A stretch of DNA of 64,000 nucleotides. Source: Fragum whitleyi. Its lineage: Eukaryota; Mollusca; Bivalvia; Cardiida; Cardiidae. This document shows, in pieces, positions 43,735 through 55,495 of the stretch. A program made the translations under genes and the position numbers. Where the stretch lies: contig OX411551.1 of assembly GCA_948146395.1 (NCBI GenBank), forward strand, positions 50,216,997 to 50,280,996. The letters are read 5' to 3'. Positions within the stretch are counted from its first letter, which is position 1. The number at the start of each line of letters is the position of its first letter. The notes under the pieces were generated by a model, which was not told the DNA's origin, did not search any database, and worked only from the letters and a program-made list of their open reading frames with translations.

Positions 43735-46700
43735 TATCTGCCCTGGTAGATTGTTTTTAATCTTGCTGCAAATAGATTTTTTACCTGACTTTGGAAGAAA
43801 ATTTTCATCTGATTAGGGAGAAAAAATTTCATTTGGCTGCAAAATTAAATTTTTCATTTTGTTGTTATAGAAATTTTTCACCTGACTTTGGAAGAAAAAT
43901 TTCACCTAAATTGGAAGATTTTTTTTAATCTTGCTACAAATAGAAATGTTTTCACCTGACTTGGTTTTTTTTCTTCATTTGATTAGGGAGGAAAATTTTC
44001 ATTTTATTGTAATAAGAATTTTCTTCACCTGACTTTTGAAGAAAAATACATCTCACTAGGGAGGAAAATTTTCACCCTACTTGGGAGGAATTTTATCATT
44101 TTTTTTAATTAGATTTTTTTACCTTACTTGGGAAGAAAATTTCATCTGACTAGAAAGAATGTTTTTAATCTCGCTGAAGTACAAATTGCTAAGAATATTA
44201 ACATCTTGCTACCAATAGATTTTTTTTTCACCTGACTTGGAAAAAAATAATCTTACAAGGGAGGAAAATTTTCATCCAACTTCGGAGGAAATTCGTCATT
44301 TTGTTATAATTAGAATTTTTTCACTTGACTTCGAAAAAAAAATTCATCTGACTAGGGATTTTTTTTTTTCATCTAGCTTTAAATAGAAATTTCGTAGCTG
44401 ACTGTACAGGAAAATTTTCACCTGACTGGTGAGTAAATTTTTCACCCGACTTGGAAGAATTTTTTTCATTTTGTTAAAATTAGAAACTTTTCACCTGACT
44501 TGGTAAGAAAATTTAATCTGACTTCGGGGGAATTTTTTTCATCTGGCTGAAGATAGATATTTTTGGCCCGGCTGGGAAGGAAAATTTTGACCTGTCTGGG
44601 GAGAAATTTTTTACCCGACTTTGGGAGAAAATTTTTCTTTCTGTTGTGATTAGAAATTTGTCATCAGACTGGGTAGAAAATTTTCACCTGACTAGAGAGG
44701 AGGTCTTTTCATCTGGCTGAAAAAAGAAATGATTTCAACAGACTTGGGAATTTTTTTTTCATAAGACTACGGAGATCAGTTCTCGCCCGACTGGGGAGGA
44801 AGTTTTACATTTTGTTGAAATTAGGAATTTTTCAGCTTACTTGGAAAAAAAATTAATCTGCCTAGTGATAAAAATATTCTTTTGGCTGCAAATGAATATT
44901 TATCACCTGACTTGAGAAAAGAATCATCTGACTAGGGAGGAAAATTTTCACTCGACTAGGGGGGGGGGGGGAATGTTTCATTTTGTAGAAATTTCTAACT
45001 TCGCTGGAAAGGAAAATTTCCATTTGACTGGGGTGGGAAATTTTCACTCGACTTTGGAGGCAATTTTTCATTATGTTGTGATTAGAAATTTTTTCACCTG
45101 ACTTAGAAAGAAAATTTCATCCCATCGGAGACGTAAATTCTTTCATTTTGCTGAAAATTGTTATATTTTTACCAGACTGGGAATGAGAATTTTCACCTGA
45201 CTCGGGAAGAAAATTTTCACCCAACTTGTGAGGAAATTTTTCATTAAGACTCGAGATGAAAATTTTCATGATAAGGTAAGAAAATTCCAATCTTGCTGCA
45301 AATAGAAATTTTTCACCTTACTTTGAAGGAAAAGTTTTAATCTGACTAGGAAGAAAAAATATCACTCCACTGGGGAGGAAATTTTTCATATTGCTGTAAT
45401 AAGTAATTTTTCACCTGACTAAGGAAGAACATTTTTACCTGACTAAGGAGAATTTTTCACTCGACTGGGAAAGAAATTCGGTTTTTTGATGTAATAAGAG
45501 ATTTTTCACCTGATCTGGGAAGAATATTTCATCTCAATAGGTCGGAATTTTTTTCAGCCGGCTGAAGGTAGAAATGTTTTACCTGGCTAGGGAGGAAAGT
45601 TTAACCCGATTCGGGAGGAAACTAGATCTATTCACCCGACTTGGGAGGAAGTTTTTCATTCTGTTGTAATTCGAAATTTTTCACTTGACTTGGGAAGAAA
45701 ATTTTCATCTGACTAGGAAGGAAAATTTTTCATCCGGCTGAAAGTAGAAATTCTTTACCTGGCTGGAAGAAATATTTTCAACTGACTGGGGAGGAAAGTT
45801 AAAACCCGACTTTGGAGGAAAATTTTTCATTTTGTTGTAATATGAATTTTTCACCGGACTTGGGGAAATGTCATCTAACTAGGAAGGAAAATTTTCATCT
45901 GACTGCAAATAGGAATTGTTTACATGACTAAGGAAAAAAAATTAAATCCGACTTGGGAGGAAATTTTCAATGCTATTATAATAATAAGTTTTTCACCTGA
46001 CTTGGGATGAAAATTTTCATCCGGCTGCAAATAAAATATTTCACCTGACTTTGGAAAAAGTTTTCATCTTATAATTGAGGAATATTTTCACCCGACTTTG
46101 GAGGAAATTCGTCATTTTGTTATTAGAATTTTTTTTCTCATTTGACTGAGGAAGACAATTTCATCTGACTAGGGAGATAATTTCTTATATGGCTGAAAAT
46201 AGAAATTTTTGACCTGGCTGGAAAGAATAATTTCAAATTACTGGGGAGTTAAAATTTTCACCCGACTTGGGAAATAAAATTTTCATTTGTTAAAATAAAA
46301 AATAATCACCAGATTTAGGAAGAATTTTTTATCTGACTTGTTTTGTTTTTTTTAATCGGCTGAACAATAGAAATTTCTTCTCTGGCTAGGAAGGAATTTT
46401 AAATCCTGAACGGGGAGGAAAATTTTCACATGACTGTGGAGGAAATTTTTCTTTTATTGTTTTTAGAAATTTTTCACCTGACTTGGGAAGAAAATTCCAT
46501 CTGACTTTTGAGAAAACAATTCATTTTGCTGCAGCTAGAAATTTTTGATTGAAAGAAATTTTCATGATAAGGTAAGAAAATTCCCTTTGTGCTACAAATA
46601 GAAATTTTTCACCTGACTTGGGAAGAAAATTTTCATCTGACTAGGGAGAAAATTTTTCACTCGACTGGGGAAGAAATTTTTCATTTTGCTGTAATTAGTA

Positions 46701-46787
46701 ATTTTCACCTGACTTTGGAAGAACATTTTCATCTGACTAGGGAGAAAAATTTTCACTCCACTAGGGAGGAAATTTTTCATTTTGTTG
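43735..46787. repeat. 24-bp satellite, left block
   Basis: Degenerate array built from ~24-bp units of the type CTGACTWGGGARGAAAATTT plus TCAC, interspersed every three to five units with 'cattttgttgtaattagaaa', giving an irregular ~110-150-bp higher order. Runs of 24 bp keep reading frames open with an eight-residue period on both strands (for example 46589-46828). Interrupted at 46788 by a Tc1-like transposon and resumed at 49239. Confidence 0.85.
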
Positions 46788-47102
46788 TAATTCTGACTGT
46801 CCTTAAAAAGGTCTCACCAAAATTTTGAAATTTCTTTTTTTCTATTAGCAGAAGACAATTATTTTATCTATAAATTTGAATTATAGCCTAAACTCTACAA
46901 ATCCTGCTATCGCAAACTCTTTTTACAAAAACGTGCTTCCCATGGAAAGTTTGTCGTAAGGGTTTACTCGTGCGCCCCGTGCAACTTTAAGAAATGATTT
47001 TGTTTTTTTCGAAATTTGTACAAGCGGCTTCCTTAGTCATAACACAACTCGAAATTCACCCAAGAAGGATACAAATATTCATATCCATCATGCCAAGACT
47101 AA

Positions 47103-48059
47103 ACAAGAGGACCATGATAATCCTAGATCGCTTTAATAAGGCAAATGTCATAAAGAAGATAATTTCAGCATAAAACCAAGTTTCACCAAGTTTGGGCCAT
47201 ATTTGTGGCAATTAGAGTTATTTCAAGTAAATTATCATTAAAAACCCTTTTCCTGTGATATGGCATGAATCCTCCCCATTTTCAACAGTATTCATGTTTG
47301 TGATCTGGCAAACATTTTGACCAAGTTTCATTAAGATTGGACCGTATTTGTGGCGTCTGGAGCTCTTACAAGAAATTGTCATTCGGGCCCCTTTTCCCGT
47401 GATATTGCACATATCCTTCCAATTTAAAATAGGGTTCATCCTTGTGACCTGACAAACATTCTGACCAAGTAGCATGAAAATTGGACTATATTTGTGGCTT
47501 CTAGAGCGTAAACAAGAAATTGTCATTAAGGCCCCTTTTCCCATGATATGGCACATATCCATCCCATGTTAAATAGGATTCATCCTTGTGGCCTGACAAA
47601 TATTCTGACCAAGTTTCTTAAAGGTTGGACCATATTTGTGGCCCCTAGAGCAAAATCAAGAAAATGTGATTAAGGCCACTTTCCTGTGATATTGTATGGA
47701 TCCTTCCCATTTTCCATAGGGCTCAGCATTTTGACCTGACAAACATTCCGACCGAGTTTCATGAAGATTTGACCATATTTGTGGCCTTTAGAGTGTAAAC
47801 AAGAAAATTGTCATTTAGGTCCCTTTTCCCATGACATGACACGGACGGATCCATCCCTTTTTCGATAGGGTTCATCCTTGTGACATGAAGAACATTCTGA
47901 CTAAGTTTCATGAAGATTGGACCATATTTGTGGCCTCTAGAGTGTAAACTTTTAAATTGTTGACGTCTGACGACAGACGACGCACCACGAACGACGGACG
48001 ACAGACATTCAATGATCACAAAAGCTAACCTTGAGCAAGATGTGCTCAGGTGAGCTAAA
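47103..48059 (+). mobile_element. Tandem-core element nested in the Tc1 transposase
   Basis: Opens 'aaacaagaggaccatgataa' and closes 'gatgtgctcaggtgagctaa', the same boundary wording as 5569-6122. The core has five ~145-bp units (anchors 'acattYtgacc' at ~47312, 47457, 47602, 47744 and 47890), then a 'cgacagacgacgcaccacg' run. Interrupts the transposase after its first four codons. Confidence 0.75.
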
Positions 48060-48062
48060 AAT

Positions 48063-49042
48063 GAAGAATGCGCACGCATTTTGGGCATGCTAGAAATGGG
48101 CAGTTCCCAAAATCAGGTAGCTAGACGTTTTAACATATCAAGATCAACTATAGTGCGTTTAGTTAGACATGGAAATCTTCCGGACAGGCGTAGAAATGTT
48201 AGGCCTCGCTCACGTCTGTACGACAAGACAACTTTATCTGTCGAAGGCACCTTCATGACCGCTTTTTAACAGCTACATCGACAACTGCAGCCATTGTTGG
48301 TAATCACGGTAGGTAGGTTTGTGTTAACACAGTTGGATACCGGTTACGTGAACGTTGGGTCGTGTGCAAAAGGTCTTATCGTGGTATGATACTTTCACAA
48401 CGTCATGGACAACAACGTCGCGTATGGGATGAAAATAACCTCGGACGGGGATGGCGGACGGTTCTGTTCTGTTCGGTGACGAGTCAAGGTTCAATCTTTC
48501 ACATGCTGACGGACGCGTTCGGATATATCGACGTCTAAATGAAAGTTTTATGAGTAAATGTGTTTTAGAGCATAACTGCTTCCGTCGTGGCCGGGTAATG
48601 GTACGGGGCGACATCAACCATGAATTCAAAACGGACCTGATTGTTGTTCAAGGCAATTTGAATGCCATGGGGTACATAAACCAAGTTTTACAGCCTGTTG
48701 TCCAACCCCTGTTTCGCCAACAACCTTGACTCACTTTAATGCAGGGTATGGCACATCCACACATGGCGCGTATCACCGAAAACTTCCTACAAGCCAATAA
48801 TATTGACGTTCTACCATAGCCAGCCAACTCACTGGACTGCAATCCAATCGATCACATGAGGGGTATCCTAGGATGTCGTTTGCGTCAACGCCAGTCACCA
48901 CCTCAAACTTGCAACAGCTGACTGACGCTCTTCATCATGAGAGGGATTGCATCCTGAGTTACCTTCTGCGTAACCTGTGTGTCTCAAAGAGACGTAGACT
49001 GCAAGCAGTAATTGCTAGTCATGGTGGACATATGTGTTACTG
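48063..49042 (+). pseudogene. Tc1-like transposase pseudogene
   Basis: The N-terminal helix-turn-helix is clear ('GMLEMGSSQNQVARRFNISR' then STIVRLVRHG, 48084-48180). The catalytic domain is split by many frameshifts; the block with the first Asp reads 'VLFGDESRFNLSHADGRVRI' (48466-48525), followed by 'RGRVMVRGDINHEFKTDLIV'. The second catalytic Asp block (normally DNAxPH) is decayed to a GMAHPH-like reading, and the DE motif reads NPIDH in place of NPIEH. The N-terminal codons lie before the nested element at ~47089-47102. Not functional. Confidence 0.85.
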
Positions 49043-49238
49043 ACACCTTTAAGGCAGAGGTCATTTTTAATCTTGAATAAAATGGGACAAATGTTTTGTT
49101 TCAGCCTAAAACCTTACTCCACCTTTGAACAACATCCAGATCGGTATCCTCCGTCAAAAACAAAATAATACTTATATTTAATGTCCCACATTGAACCACC
49201 GCTGAATGAATGTGAGACATTATTTATGACAGTCAGTG

Positions 49239-50215
49239 TATTAGAAATTTTTCACCTGTCTTGGGAAAAAATCCAGCGATTTGGGAGGAAATTCGGCTTT
49301 TTGTTGTAATTAGAAATTATTTCACCTAAACTGGGAAGAAAATTTCATCTGACTAGATCAGAATTTTTTTCATACGGCTGAAGGTAAATGTTTTACCTGG
49401 TTGGGAAGGAAAATTTTTACCTGACTGGGGTGGAAAAAATTCACCCGATTCGGGAGAAAAATATTCAGCCGACTTGGGTGGTAATTTTTCATTCTGTTGT
49501 AATTCGAAATTTTTCACTTGATTTGGGAGAAAAAAAATTCATCTGACTAGGAAGGGTAATTTTTCATCCGGCTGAAAGTAGGATTTTTTTAACCTGGCTG
49601 TGAAGGGAAATTTTCAACTGACTGGGGAGGAAAGTTTTCATCCGACTTGGGAGGAGATTTTTTCATTTTATTGTTAAAAGAATTTTTCACCGGACTTGGG
49701 GAGAAAATTGTCATCTGACTAGGAAGGAAAATTTTCATCTGGCTGCAAATAGGAACTTTTTCCCGACTTAGGAAAAAAGAATTAGTCCGACTGAGGAAAA
49801 ATTTCCACGTTGTTATAAAATGAGGTTTTTCACCTGACTTGGGAAGAAAATTTTCATCTGACTAGGGAGGAAGTATTTATTTTTCATTTTGATGATATTA
49901 GAAATTTTTCACATGACTTGGGACGAAAAATTCATCTGACTTGGGATGAAAATTTTCATCTTGCTGCAAATTTAAATATTCACCTGACTTGGGAAAAAAA
50001 ATTCATCTTATTAGCGAGGAAAATTTTCAACCGACTTTGTAGGAAATATGCAATTTTGTTGTAATAAGATTTTTTTTCACCTGACTTAGGAAGAAAATTT
50101 CATCTGACTAGGAAGAATTTTTTTCTTATATAGCTGAAAATAGAAATTTTTTACCTGGCTGGGAAGAAAAATTTCACCTGACTGGGGAGGAAATTTTCAC
50201 CCAACTTGGGTGACT
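49239..50215. repeat. 24-bp satellite, right block
   Basis: Continuation of 43735-46787 after the transposon, with the same 'acctgacttgggaagaaaa' and 'ttttgttgtaattag' wording. It ends in 'cacccaacttgggtgacttgg'. Confidence 0.85.
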
Positions 50216-50330
50216 TGGTTGACAATGGACGTCCCGTTATCCTGAAAAATCGCACCCACAAGATTTTTTTATTTCACCACTGGGGCCCCTTTTTGGCGAC
50301 TCGACAGCCCGTAGCCTTCAAAGTATCATT
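50216..50330. other. Spacer between satellite and SINE
   Basis: Unique-looking sequence, 'atcctgaaaaatcgcaccca', no feature. Confidence 0.4.
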
Positions 50331-50344
50331 CCGATCCGAATTGA

Positions 50345-50627
50345 TTGATTGATTGATTGAATGGAGTTTAACGCCGCTTTCAACATTATTTCAGTTGTAT
50401 CGCGGCGGCTGGAGCACCTAACAATGGTTTCCTGGTATTTCACTCACCAGTACAACCACCACATCCTTTCCTAGCCTCCAGCCGCTATCTCACATAGGTC
50501 TACGATTATCAACCCATTGGTGAGAGACAAAAAGTCGGAAAGAATGAGTGCCGCCGTCGGGGATCGAACCCGGGACCTCTAGAATGACAGTCCGACGCGC
50601 TACCAACTGCGCTATGACGGCGGCTCT
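50345..50627 (-). mobile_element. tRNA-derived SINE, copy 1
   Basis: On the minus strand it starts with a ~73-nt tRNA-like head: GCCGCCGTCATAGCGCAG (A box 'agcgcagttggtagcgcg', B box 'gggttcgatcccc') closed by CGGCGGC. A ~190-bp body and a (TCAA)n tail follow. Flanked by a 14-bp duplication CCGATCCGAATTGA (50331-50344 and 50628-50641). Intact duplication and close identity to copy 2 imply recent mobility. Confidence 0.9.
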
Positions 50628-50641
50628 CCGATCCGAATTGA

Positions 50642-51187
50642 ACGAAGGAATCTGAGACAGCATGTCCAAAGGATCATAAATGTGAAATTATAGTTTCAGA
50701 GGAGAAGATGTTTAAATGAAAAGTTTACACACAGAAACTAAAGATGGACGACACGCCACGAAATAAACTCTGCTGGACTTAGTCCAGTGGGGTTATAACA
50801 TGGCATTGTATAATTTGGGATAGACTCTTTGTTCGAATTTTTTCCTGGTAAAATAAATAGCGGTTTTAAGTTCCGGACTGAAGAATGAATTTGACAGTTC
50901 TGGTGAACGAGTTTTCCGAGGTTGAACAGGATGTATTATGAGCGAAATCTACCGAGACTAAGATACATGTAAGAATTTTTCAGAGAGTATACCTGCTCGA
51001 TAAACTGAAGTTTGACTGCATTTACAACTAAAGTAAACAAATATTAAATGACCACTTTCAGAACCACTGGAAAGTGATCTTTAATGAGAATGGTCGCATA
51101 TTACACAATTTGTTTTCAAATTAGAAATATCATTTTGATTGAATATGTATTTAGTTGTAAATTTCTAAATAATCAGATGTTGTTAAC
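50642..51187. other. Unannotated interval
   Basis: 'tctgctggacttagtccagtgg' is a short inverted repeat (50769-50790). No gene. Confidence 0.4.
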
Positions 51188-52652
51188 AAGAGCACCGCAA
51201 GCGGGTGCCAACGCTCGGCTGTTTATTATTTCTTAGGCAAATGCAAATATATGAACTTGGTAGCCTTAGAAAGGTCTTATACCAAGCAATGATCCTTTGA
51301 AATATGAAGGCTCTTTGACTTACCATCCAAAACTTATGACCAAGGTTAAATTTTTTCAAAACAAATTTGACCTTGAAAACTGACCTTGACTGATGACCTT
51401 GAACTTGGTACCTACAGAAAGGTCTTGTCCCAAGCAATGATCATGTGAAATATGAAGGCTTTATGACTTACCATTCAAAAAGTATGACAAAGGATAAATT
51501 TTTTCAAAACAAATTTGACCTTGAAAAATGACCTTGACATTGAGTGATGACCTTGAACGTGGTACCTACAGAAAGGTCTTGTCCAAAGCAATACTCATGT
51601 GAAATATGATGGCTCTATGACTTACCAATAAAAAGTTGTAACCAAGGTAAAAATTTTAAAGCAATTTGACCTTGAAACATGACCTTTACATTGAGTGAAG
51701 ACCTTAAACTTGGTACCTACAGAAATGTCTTGTCCCAAGCAATAATCATGTGAAATATGATGGCTCTATGACTTACCATTCAAAAATTATGACCACGGTT
51801 AAATTTTTTCAAACAAATTTGACCTTGAAAACTGACCTTGACTGATGACCTTGATCTTGGTACCTGCAGAAAGGTCTTGTCCCAAGCAATGATCATGTGA
51901 AATATAAAGGCTCTTTGACTTACCATTCAAAAAGTATGAGCCGCCGTCATAGCGCAGTTGGTAGCGCGTCGGACTGTCATTCTAGAGGTCCCTGGTTCGA
52001 TCCCCGACGGCGGCACTCATTCTTTCCGACTATTTGTCTCTCACCAATGGGTTGATAATCGTAGACCTATGTGAGATAGCGGCTGGAGGCTAGGAAAGGA
52101 TGTGGTGGTTGTACTGGTGAGTGAAATACCAGGAAACCATTGTTAGGTGCTCCAGCCGCTGCGATATAACTGAAATAATGTTGAAAGCGGTGTTTAACTC
52201 CATTGAATCAATCAATCAATCAAAAAGTATGGCCAAGGTTAAATTTTTCAAACAAATTTGACCTTGAAAAATGACCTTGACATTGAGTGATGACCTTGAA
52301 CTTGGTACCTACAGAAAGGTCTTGTCCCAAGCAATGATCATGTGAAATATGACAGCTCTATGACAAACCATTAAAAAGTTGTAAACAAGGTTAAATTTTT
52401 TATAGCAATTTGACCTTGAAAAATGACCTTGACCTTGAGGGATGACCTTGAACTTAGTTACTACAGAAATGTCTTGTCCCAAGCAATAATCATGTGATTC
52501 ATCAGGCTCTATGACTTACCGTTCAAAAGTTATGACCAAGGTTAAAGTTTGTCTCGCCATCGACAACACCAATGCCAACAACAACGACAAAGCAAACGAC
52601 GCAAAGGTGATCATAATACCTCAGGTTTTCTTTGAAAACAGCCGAGCTAAAA
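51188..52652 (+). mobile_element. Tandem-core element with ~150-bp units, hosting a SINE
   Basis: Opens 'aacaagagcaccgcaagcgg' then 'ctcggctgtttatta', closes 'gaaaacagccgagctaaaaa'; the 'cggctgttt'/'aaacagccg' words form a subterminal inverted repeat. The core has about seven units anchored by 'tatgacttaccattcaaaaa' (~51316 to ~52515), rich in 'gaccttgaaaaatgacc'. Ends in a CGACAACA/CAACGACAAAG run. Split by SINE copy 2. Confidence 0.7.
51939..52221 (+). mobile_element. tRNA-derived SINE, copy 2
   Basis: Same sequence as copy 1 at ~98% by eye but opposite orientation, 1.3 kb away. Head at 51940-52013, tail 'caatcaatcaatca'. Target duplication AAAAAGTATG (51929-51938 and 52222-52231). Confidence 0.9.
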
Positions 52653-53974
52653 ATTGAACATAATCATCTAATTGAGACGATTCTGATTAGCTTATACAAC
52701 AAATGATTCACTTACAATAATTTTTCAGAACAAAAATGTCTTTTTTAAAGATATTTTGATTGATTTTGATAAGGGTCACTATTTTAAAATTGGTCGCTTA
52801 AAATACGTTGTTGCTTGAGCAAGATAAGCTATAGTATTTCGTTGGATCACTATAGAGAAAAGACGCTTGATACAAGTTAATTAATTACAGATACATTATT
52901 TTGCTTGAATATGTATGTTATTTCTCACTAATCCTTTGATGTAAGAACTCAAAAGAATCACTTCTAATGAATTTAAACAAAATAGGATTCATTTCAAGTA
53001 TCTTTCTACATCATTGTTATGCACTTTTTAGAAATTTATATCTAAAACATAAGAAGAGGGTTTGATGATGTGGCTGAATAAAAATGGTCAATTAGAAGAC
53101 CAGGGTCTGTTGTACTAAAGATCTTTAGATTATTTTTTTATTTAGTCAAAAATTAAAGTTGCTCTGCGGTAGTAACAAAATATGGAATTCTGCAATGCAT
53201 GAAAACATAAAGTGTGATTTATGATTTTGACTTATAATAACTTTTGTTTAGTAAAACAGGCCCCTGCCCACTCCAGCAAAAGATGGACTTATTGTTTTGT
53301 GCCGACTGATCAGTCATCTTAAGGTGTAACTCAATTTTACATAGTACATATGTGTGACATATAAAATGTTGCAATGACATTTTCTAACAATTTTAATCAT
53401 GATTAAATACAACATAATATTTCAAGAATCTTTTCCACAATAGGTAGAATAGCTATATAAAATCTAACAAAGGAATACAATTGTAAACGGAATGGTCAGT
53501 TTACAAAAGAACAATCGTGTAGAATAAGATCGTGATGCGCATCTGTGCAGACTGATCTTAGTCCATACTGATGCAGACTGATCTTAGTCCATACTATCTG
53601 CCCAAACTTTGCTTTCGGTATAAATATGCCATCAACATCCTTGGGTCAATGTTCATTTCTATTTATGGGTTACTTGTAAGCATGCATAATTATGACAAAA
53701 ATTTTCACACAACAGACAATTTATACAATAACAACTACATTATTTGCTGTAATAACAAAGGGGAGCATCCTGAGCTGGGATAAGTTTTGACCTACATAAG
53801 ACCTAAAAATCAATATCTTCAAGATGCCAAATGCAGGGATGCTCCTTTCCCAATTTAGTTTTAAACAAATAAACATTGTCAAGTAAGGTTTATAATAAAC
53901 ACTATTATCATTCTGAACCCAAAATATCCCTGTTTTGACAGACTGTAAAGATAAAGACTAGTCTAAAGAGTACC
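52653..53974. other. Unannotated AT-rich interval
   Basis: 'gtgcagactgatcttagtccatactg' is repeated in tandem at ~53545 and ~53572, the wording seen in the TTAA MITEs. The 70-codon frame at 53571-53783 has no recognisable domain. Confidence 0.45.
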
Positions 53975-53976
53975 TA

Positions 53977-54415
53977 CAGTTAAATACATTGTGAAATTGA
54001 CAAGGTGAATGATTTTGGAATGATTTAGGAATGAAATTGAATGAATGTGTGGAGCGACTTTTGAGTCAATTTAATGGGAGGTAATCCAGTATTGCAAATT
54101 TTGTTCAGGATGAACAAAATTAGCAATATTGATTACCTCCCTTTAATAAAATATGTATACAAGTTCATTAGATAGCTCCCTATTTCTTCAAGAACCTACA
54201 AGATACTAACAATTACAATTAAATCAGTGAAATACCGATTATTTTTCCCAGTTATTTTTATTTCAAACGAAGTTGTTGTTATATGTTTTTCAGTGAGTTT
54301 GGAGCGTTTATGAATGGTTTGAGTGAGTGTTTGGAATGAATGAATAGATTGCTGAGTGAGCGATTTAGAATGGTTTTGATTGAGATGAATGTCAATTTCA
54401 CGATGTTACTAACTG
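53977..54415 (+). mobile_element. M1 MITE copy o (reference quality)
   Basis: 439 bp, CAGTTAAATACATTGTGAAA to CACGATGTTACTAACTG, TA at 53975-53976 and 54416-54417. Inverted ends ~28 bp, a central fold 'ttttgttcaggatgaacaaaa' and paired 'gggaggtaat'/'attacctccc'. No coding capacity. Confidence 0.95.
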
Positions 54416-54417
54416 TA

Positions 54418-54995
54418 TGTTCAGCCTGGTCTAAGTATCTACCACCTGTTTGTCCTTTCAAGCCAGATGAGTTTTGAAAATTGAATTTTGGCTGGTTAAA
54501 AGAAATATTCAAAATGATTGTCTCCTATATTACACCCATGCATTCCCTCCCTGTATTTTGATACAATTCCAATAAATCTCAGGTTATATTATAAATGTCT
54601 GAAAATCCAAAAATGGTCCCTTTTTGCATGGCATATTTAAAATTCTGGAATGTCACAAATCATGTTATGTTTTTATTATCAAGCAAACCACTCATTTATT
54701 TTCTCAACTCAATCAAATCATCTAAAGTTAAACATTATCAAAATGTGTTTTCCAAAGAGAAGTAATCATGATAATTGATGCGAATTTCCAATCCATATAT
54801 CTAAAGCTTAAATCAGTAATTTCTCTTCAAAGCCCAACCCTAGGTTTACGATAATGAATAGACTGTTACCACTGTCAACTATCAGGCTTTATGAAGTCAA
54901 CAGTAGTTCCAGTCTAGATAAGGAAGCACATTGGTACCATTTCTAGGGTGCTTGCTTGTTAAAAGCTTGTAACAAGCAAGCAACCTAAAAGTGAT
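54418..54995. other. Spacer between two M1 copies
   Basis: No gene. Includes a short inverted repeat 'gcttgcttgttaaaagcttg ... caagcaagc' near 54950-54982. Confidence 0.4.
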
Positions 54996-54997
54996 TA

Positions 54998-55435
54998 CAG
55001 TTAAAAACATAGTGAAATTGACAAGGTGGTTGATAATGGAACGATTTAGGAATAAAATTGAATGAGTGAGTGGAGCGACTTTTGAGTGAATTTAATGGGG
55101 GGTTATCCAGTATTGCAAATTTTGTTCAGGATGAACAAAATTAGCAATATTGATTACCTCCCTTTAATAAAATATGCATACAAATTCATTAGATAGCTCC
55201 CTATTTCTTCAAGAACCTTTCAGATACTTACAATTTCAATTATATAAGTGAAATCCCGATATTTTTCCTAGATATTATTATTTTGAACGAAGTTCTTGTT
55301 ATATGTTTTTCAGTGATTTTGGAGCGTTTGTGAATGGTTTGTGTGAGTGTCTGGAATGAATGAATTGAGTGCTGATTGATTGATTTAGAATGATTTTGAT
55401 TGAGTTAAATGTCAATTTCACGATGTAATTAACTG
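54998..55435 (+). mobile_element. M1 MITE copy p
   Basis: 438 bp, CAGTTAAAAACATAGTGAAA to CACGATGTAATTAACTG, TA at 54996-54997 and 55436-55437. About 90% identical by eye to copy o, 1 kb away and in the same orientation. Confidence 0.95.
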
Positions 55436-55495
55436 TACCCAACATTACCCAATGGAGCTGCTGCCTTTCTAAATATGCATGTTTCAAACTTGAAT

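Larger units (their letters stand above)
46790..49238 (+). mobile_element. Tc1/mariner-like transposon, nested in satellite
   Basis: Inverted ends of ~27 bp: left CTGACTGTCCTTAAAAAGG then TCTCAC (from 46793), right the complement of CTGACTGTCATAAATAATG then TCTCAC (ending 49236). TA lies at 46788-46789 and 49239-49240. Its transposase begins 'atcatgccaagact' at ~47089 and resumes at 48063 after a nested tandem-core element. The satellite wording is continuous across the insertion. Confidence 0.8.

Noticed and set aside
46589..46828. Repetitive protein with an eight-residue period
   Set aside because: The period follows from the 24-bp satellite unit, the opposite strand is open too, and neighbouring units are broken.
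43735..50215. CRISPR-like spaced repeats
   Set aside because: Units are degenerate, spacing is irregular, there is no leader or cas gene, and the window is eukaryotic.
50555..50627. tRNA gene-like cloverleaf (minus strand; also 51940-52013 plus)
   Set aside because: Both are followed by the same SINE body and TCAA tail and are bounded by target duplications; the anticodon stem pairs poorly. They are SINE heads.
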